A DNA stretch of 64,000 bases, from the NCBI GenBank assembly GCA_016712415.1, contig JADJRC010000024.1, positions 1 through 64,000 of the forward strand, read 5' to 3'. Shown piece by piece: positions 62,939-64,000 of the stretch (the first letter of the stretch is position 1; each line of letters opens with the position of its first letter). The notes under the pieces are model-generated. The model had not been told where the DNA came from. It saw only the letters and a list, made by a program, of their open reading frames with translations, and did no database searches. The DNA is from Lewinellaceae bacterium. Lineage in GTDB: Bacteria; Bacteroidota; Bacteroidia; Chitinophagales; Saprospiraceae. Position numbers and translations under genes: made by a program.

Positions 62939-64000
62939 TCAATGCACGATCAGCATGAGTGGCCGGACGGAATCTTCCGAACGGAATCGCAATACGTAGG
63001 CACCGGGCGGCGCGTGCAGGCTTTCGGTAAAACGATAAAAATTATTGCCCTCAAAGCGGCGTTGCAGCAACACTTTGCCTTCCGCGTCGACAATGTCCAT
63101 ATCCACCCGCGCGTTGCGGTAAAGCCCGATGGTCACCTGAAACGGCGCTCCGCTCGCCACAGGGTTGGGCGCCAGGGACAACATTTTGAAATTGTCGGGC
63201 GCAAAACGGAGCACCCGGATGTCCTGCTGTGCCACGCAGCCGTCGCGGTCGATCAACAGCCGGTAAGTGCCGGGTTCCGAAATGCCGATCTCCGGTGAAT
63301 ATTCAGTTCGCCCGTCCGGACCCATCCATTGATAGATAAGCCCTTCCGGCATGCCTTCCGAGGCGTCGAGGTGCAGCGTTTCACCGGCTTTCAGTTCAAA
63401 CTGTGTCGCCAGTTGCGGTACGGGCGCGTCGGCGCCGGCGACGAAAAACTGCTCCTCAAACCGCGTTTTATCCGCATCGACGATGACCAGCGTATAGTTG
63501 CCGGCCGATATGCCTGCGATGTCCGTTACCGAGTTGCCCGGTTGGTCCCATTGCTTCGCAAAACCCGATTCGGCCTGCGTAAGGGTAAAGTGGTAGGGCG
63601 GACGTCCGCCTTCCACGCCGACGTGCAGGATGCCGGCCGTTTCAGGGGTGCATACAGGGGGTGTGATCCAGACTTTCGACATCATCCTGGGGCCGATACC
63701 AAACGTAAACAGGTGTAGTTCAGAGTGGTCGCTGCGCCATATTACCCCTCGGAAAATGGCCGTTCCCTTGGCCGTAATACTGTCCATGCGGTAGTACGCC
63801 GTTTCGCCTGGCGGGAATTGTCCCGTCCCGCTCCGGTCCATACAGAGCCACCAGGTTTCGGCCAGGGAAGGCTGATTTTCCGATTGCTTCGTATCGAAGT
63901 CCACGCTTGTGCTGATGCCCTGCGCGGCGCCGGTGATTTGCGCTTTCCAGCGGCGCATCAGCATGGCGGGTTGTCCGGGGGGCTTTTGTCCGGCTTCCAG
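62939..64000 (-). CDS. T9SS-secreted protein, partial (5' end outside window)
   Basis: At least 353 residues; the frame is open to the right edge, so the start lies outside. It contains an Ig/SprB-like repeat segment (GGRPPYHFTL, AGNYTLVIVDAD), a PKD-like YQWMGPDGRTEYSPEI segment, and a C-terminal type A Por sorting domain (LAPNPVASGAPFQV, then the VDMDIVDAEGKVLLQRRFEG strand and terminal LMLIVH). The sorting domain sends the protein through the type IX system to the cell surface. It is 57 bp upstream of the RHS gene on the same strand and may be in the same transcript. Confidence 0.85.
   Translation of the reverse strand: MEAGQKPPGQPAMLMRRWKAQITGAAQGISTSVDFDTKQSENQPSLAETWWLCMDRSGTGQFPPGETAYYRMDSITAKGTAIFRGVIWRSDHSELHLFTFGIGPRMMSKVWITPPVCTPETAGILHVGVEGGRPPYHFTLTQAESGFAKQWDQPGNSVTDIAGISAGNYTLVIVDADKTRFEEQFFVAGADAPVPQLATQFELKAGETLHLDASEGMPEGLIYQWMGPDGRTEYSPEIGISEPGTYRLLIDRDGCVAQQDIRVLRFAPDNFKMLSLAPNPVASGAPFQVTIGLYRNARVDMDIVDAEGKVLLQRRFEGNNFYRFTESLHAPPGAYVLRFRSEDSVRPLMLIVH

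Overview
The window is about 64 kb of chromosomal DNA from a member of the Bacteroidota. The evidence is a partial protein ending in a type IX secretion (Por) sorting domain, promoters of the TAnnTTTG type, few Shine-Dalgarno sequences, zinc-free L36, S14 and S4, and the order secY-map-infA-rpmJ. The class or family cannot be fixed from the sequence; a Saprospiria- or Chitinophagia-like relative is an inference only.

Layout. (1) 1-10.3 kb, all on the minus strand: a sulfur-oxidation cluster. It holds a type II sulfide:quinone oxidoreductase, an AraC regulator, a Tat-exported SoxB-like protein, an outer-membrane porin, a Crp/Fnr regulator, a TauE exporter, a CstB-like persulfide dioxygenase/rhodanese, a single-domain rhodanese and two YeeE/YedE half-transporters. 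Four intergenic sites GTAAC-N4-GTTAC lie 36.5-37.5 bp upstream of a -7 box and suggest a regulon of the local Crp/Fnr protein. (2) 10.5-28.7 kb: mixed housekeeping and envelope genes. These include a DUF3300-like Tyr/Trp-rich protein, a MgtC/DUF4010 membrane protein, an L,D-transpeptidase, an AI-2E-type permease, an OmpA lipoprotein, a CoA-transferase, a macrodomain protein, serC, a YgjP-like metallopeptidase, a group III truncated haemoglobin, an ECF sigma/anti-sigma/sensor module, an AntA-like regulator and HMG-CoA synthase. A 272-bp MITE-like element with 21-bp perfect terminal inverted repeats lies at 16.8-17.1 kb. (3) 28.8-45.6 kb, plus strand: the complete S10-spc-alpha ribosomal cluster, from rpsJ to rplQ, with secY, map, infA and rpoA. 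S3 carries an Arg/Gly tail and L17 a long acidic tail. (4) 45.7-53 kb: a MotA/ExbB-like channel operon, a tandem-repeat block, a beta-barrel protein, a second sigma/anti-sigma pair, tRNA-Ala(GGC), an 0.87-kb block of C/G/T homopolymers that looks like a sequence artefact, and an M48-type protein whose HExxH motif reads HAIGH. (5) 53.1-64 kb, minus strand: a 3246-residue SpvB/TcdB/RHS giant protein with an AT-richer variable C-terminal tip, preceded by a partial T9SS cargo gene.

Quality note. Ten genes are each interrupted by one or two single-base indels, many of them in homopolymers, and the frames rejoin into full-length family members. None falls in the 16.6-kb ribosomal cluster or the 9.7-kb RHS gene. 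Together with the homopolymer block this points to uncorrected sequencing errors rather than wholesale gene decay. I give these genes as single spanning CDS entries and state where the frame breaks.
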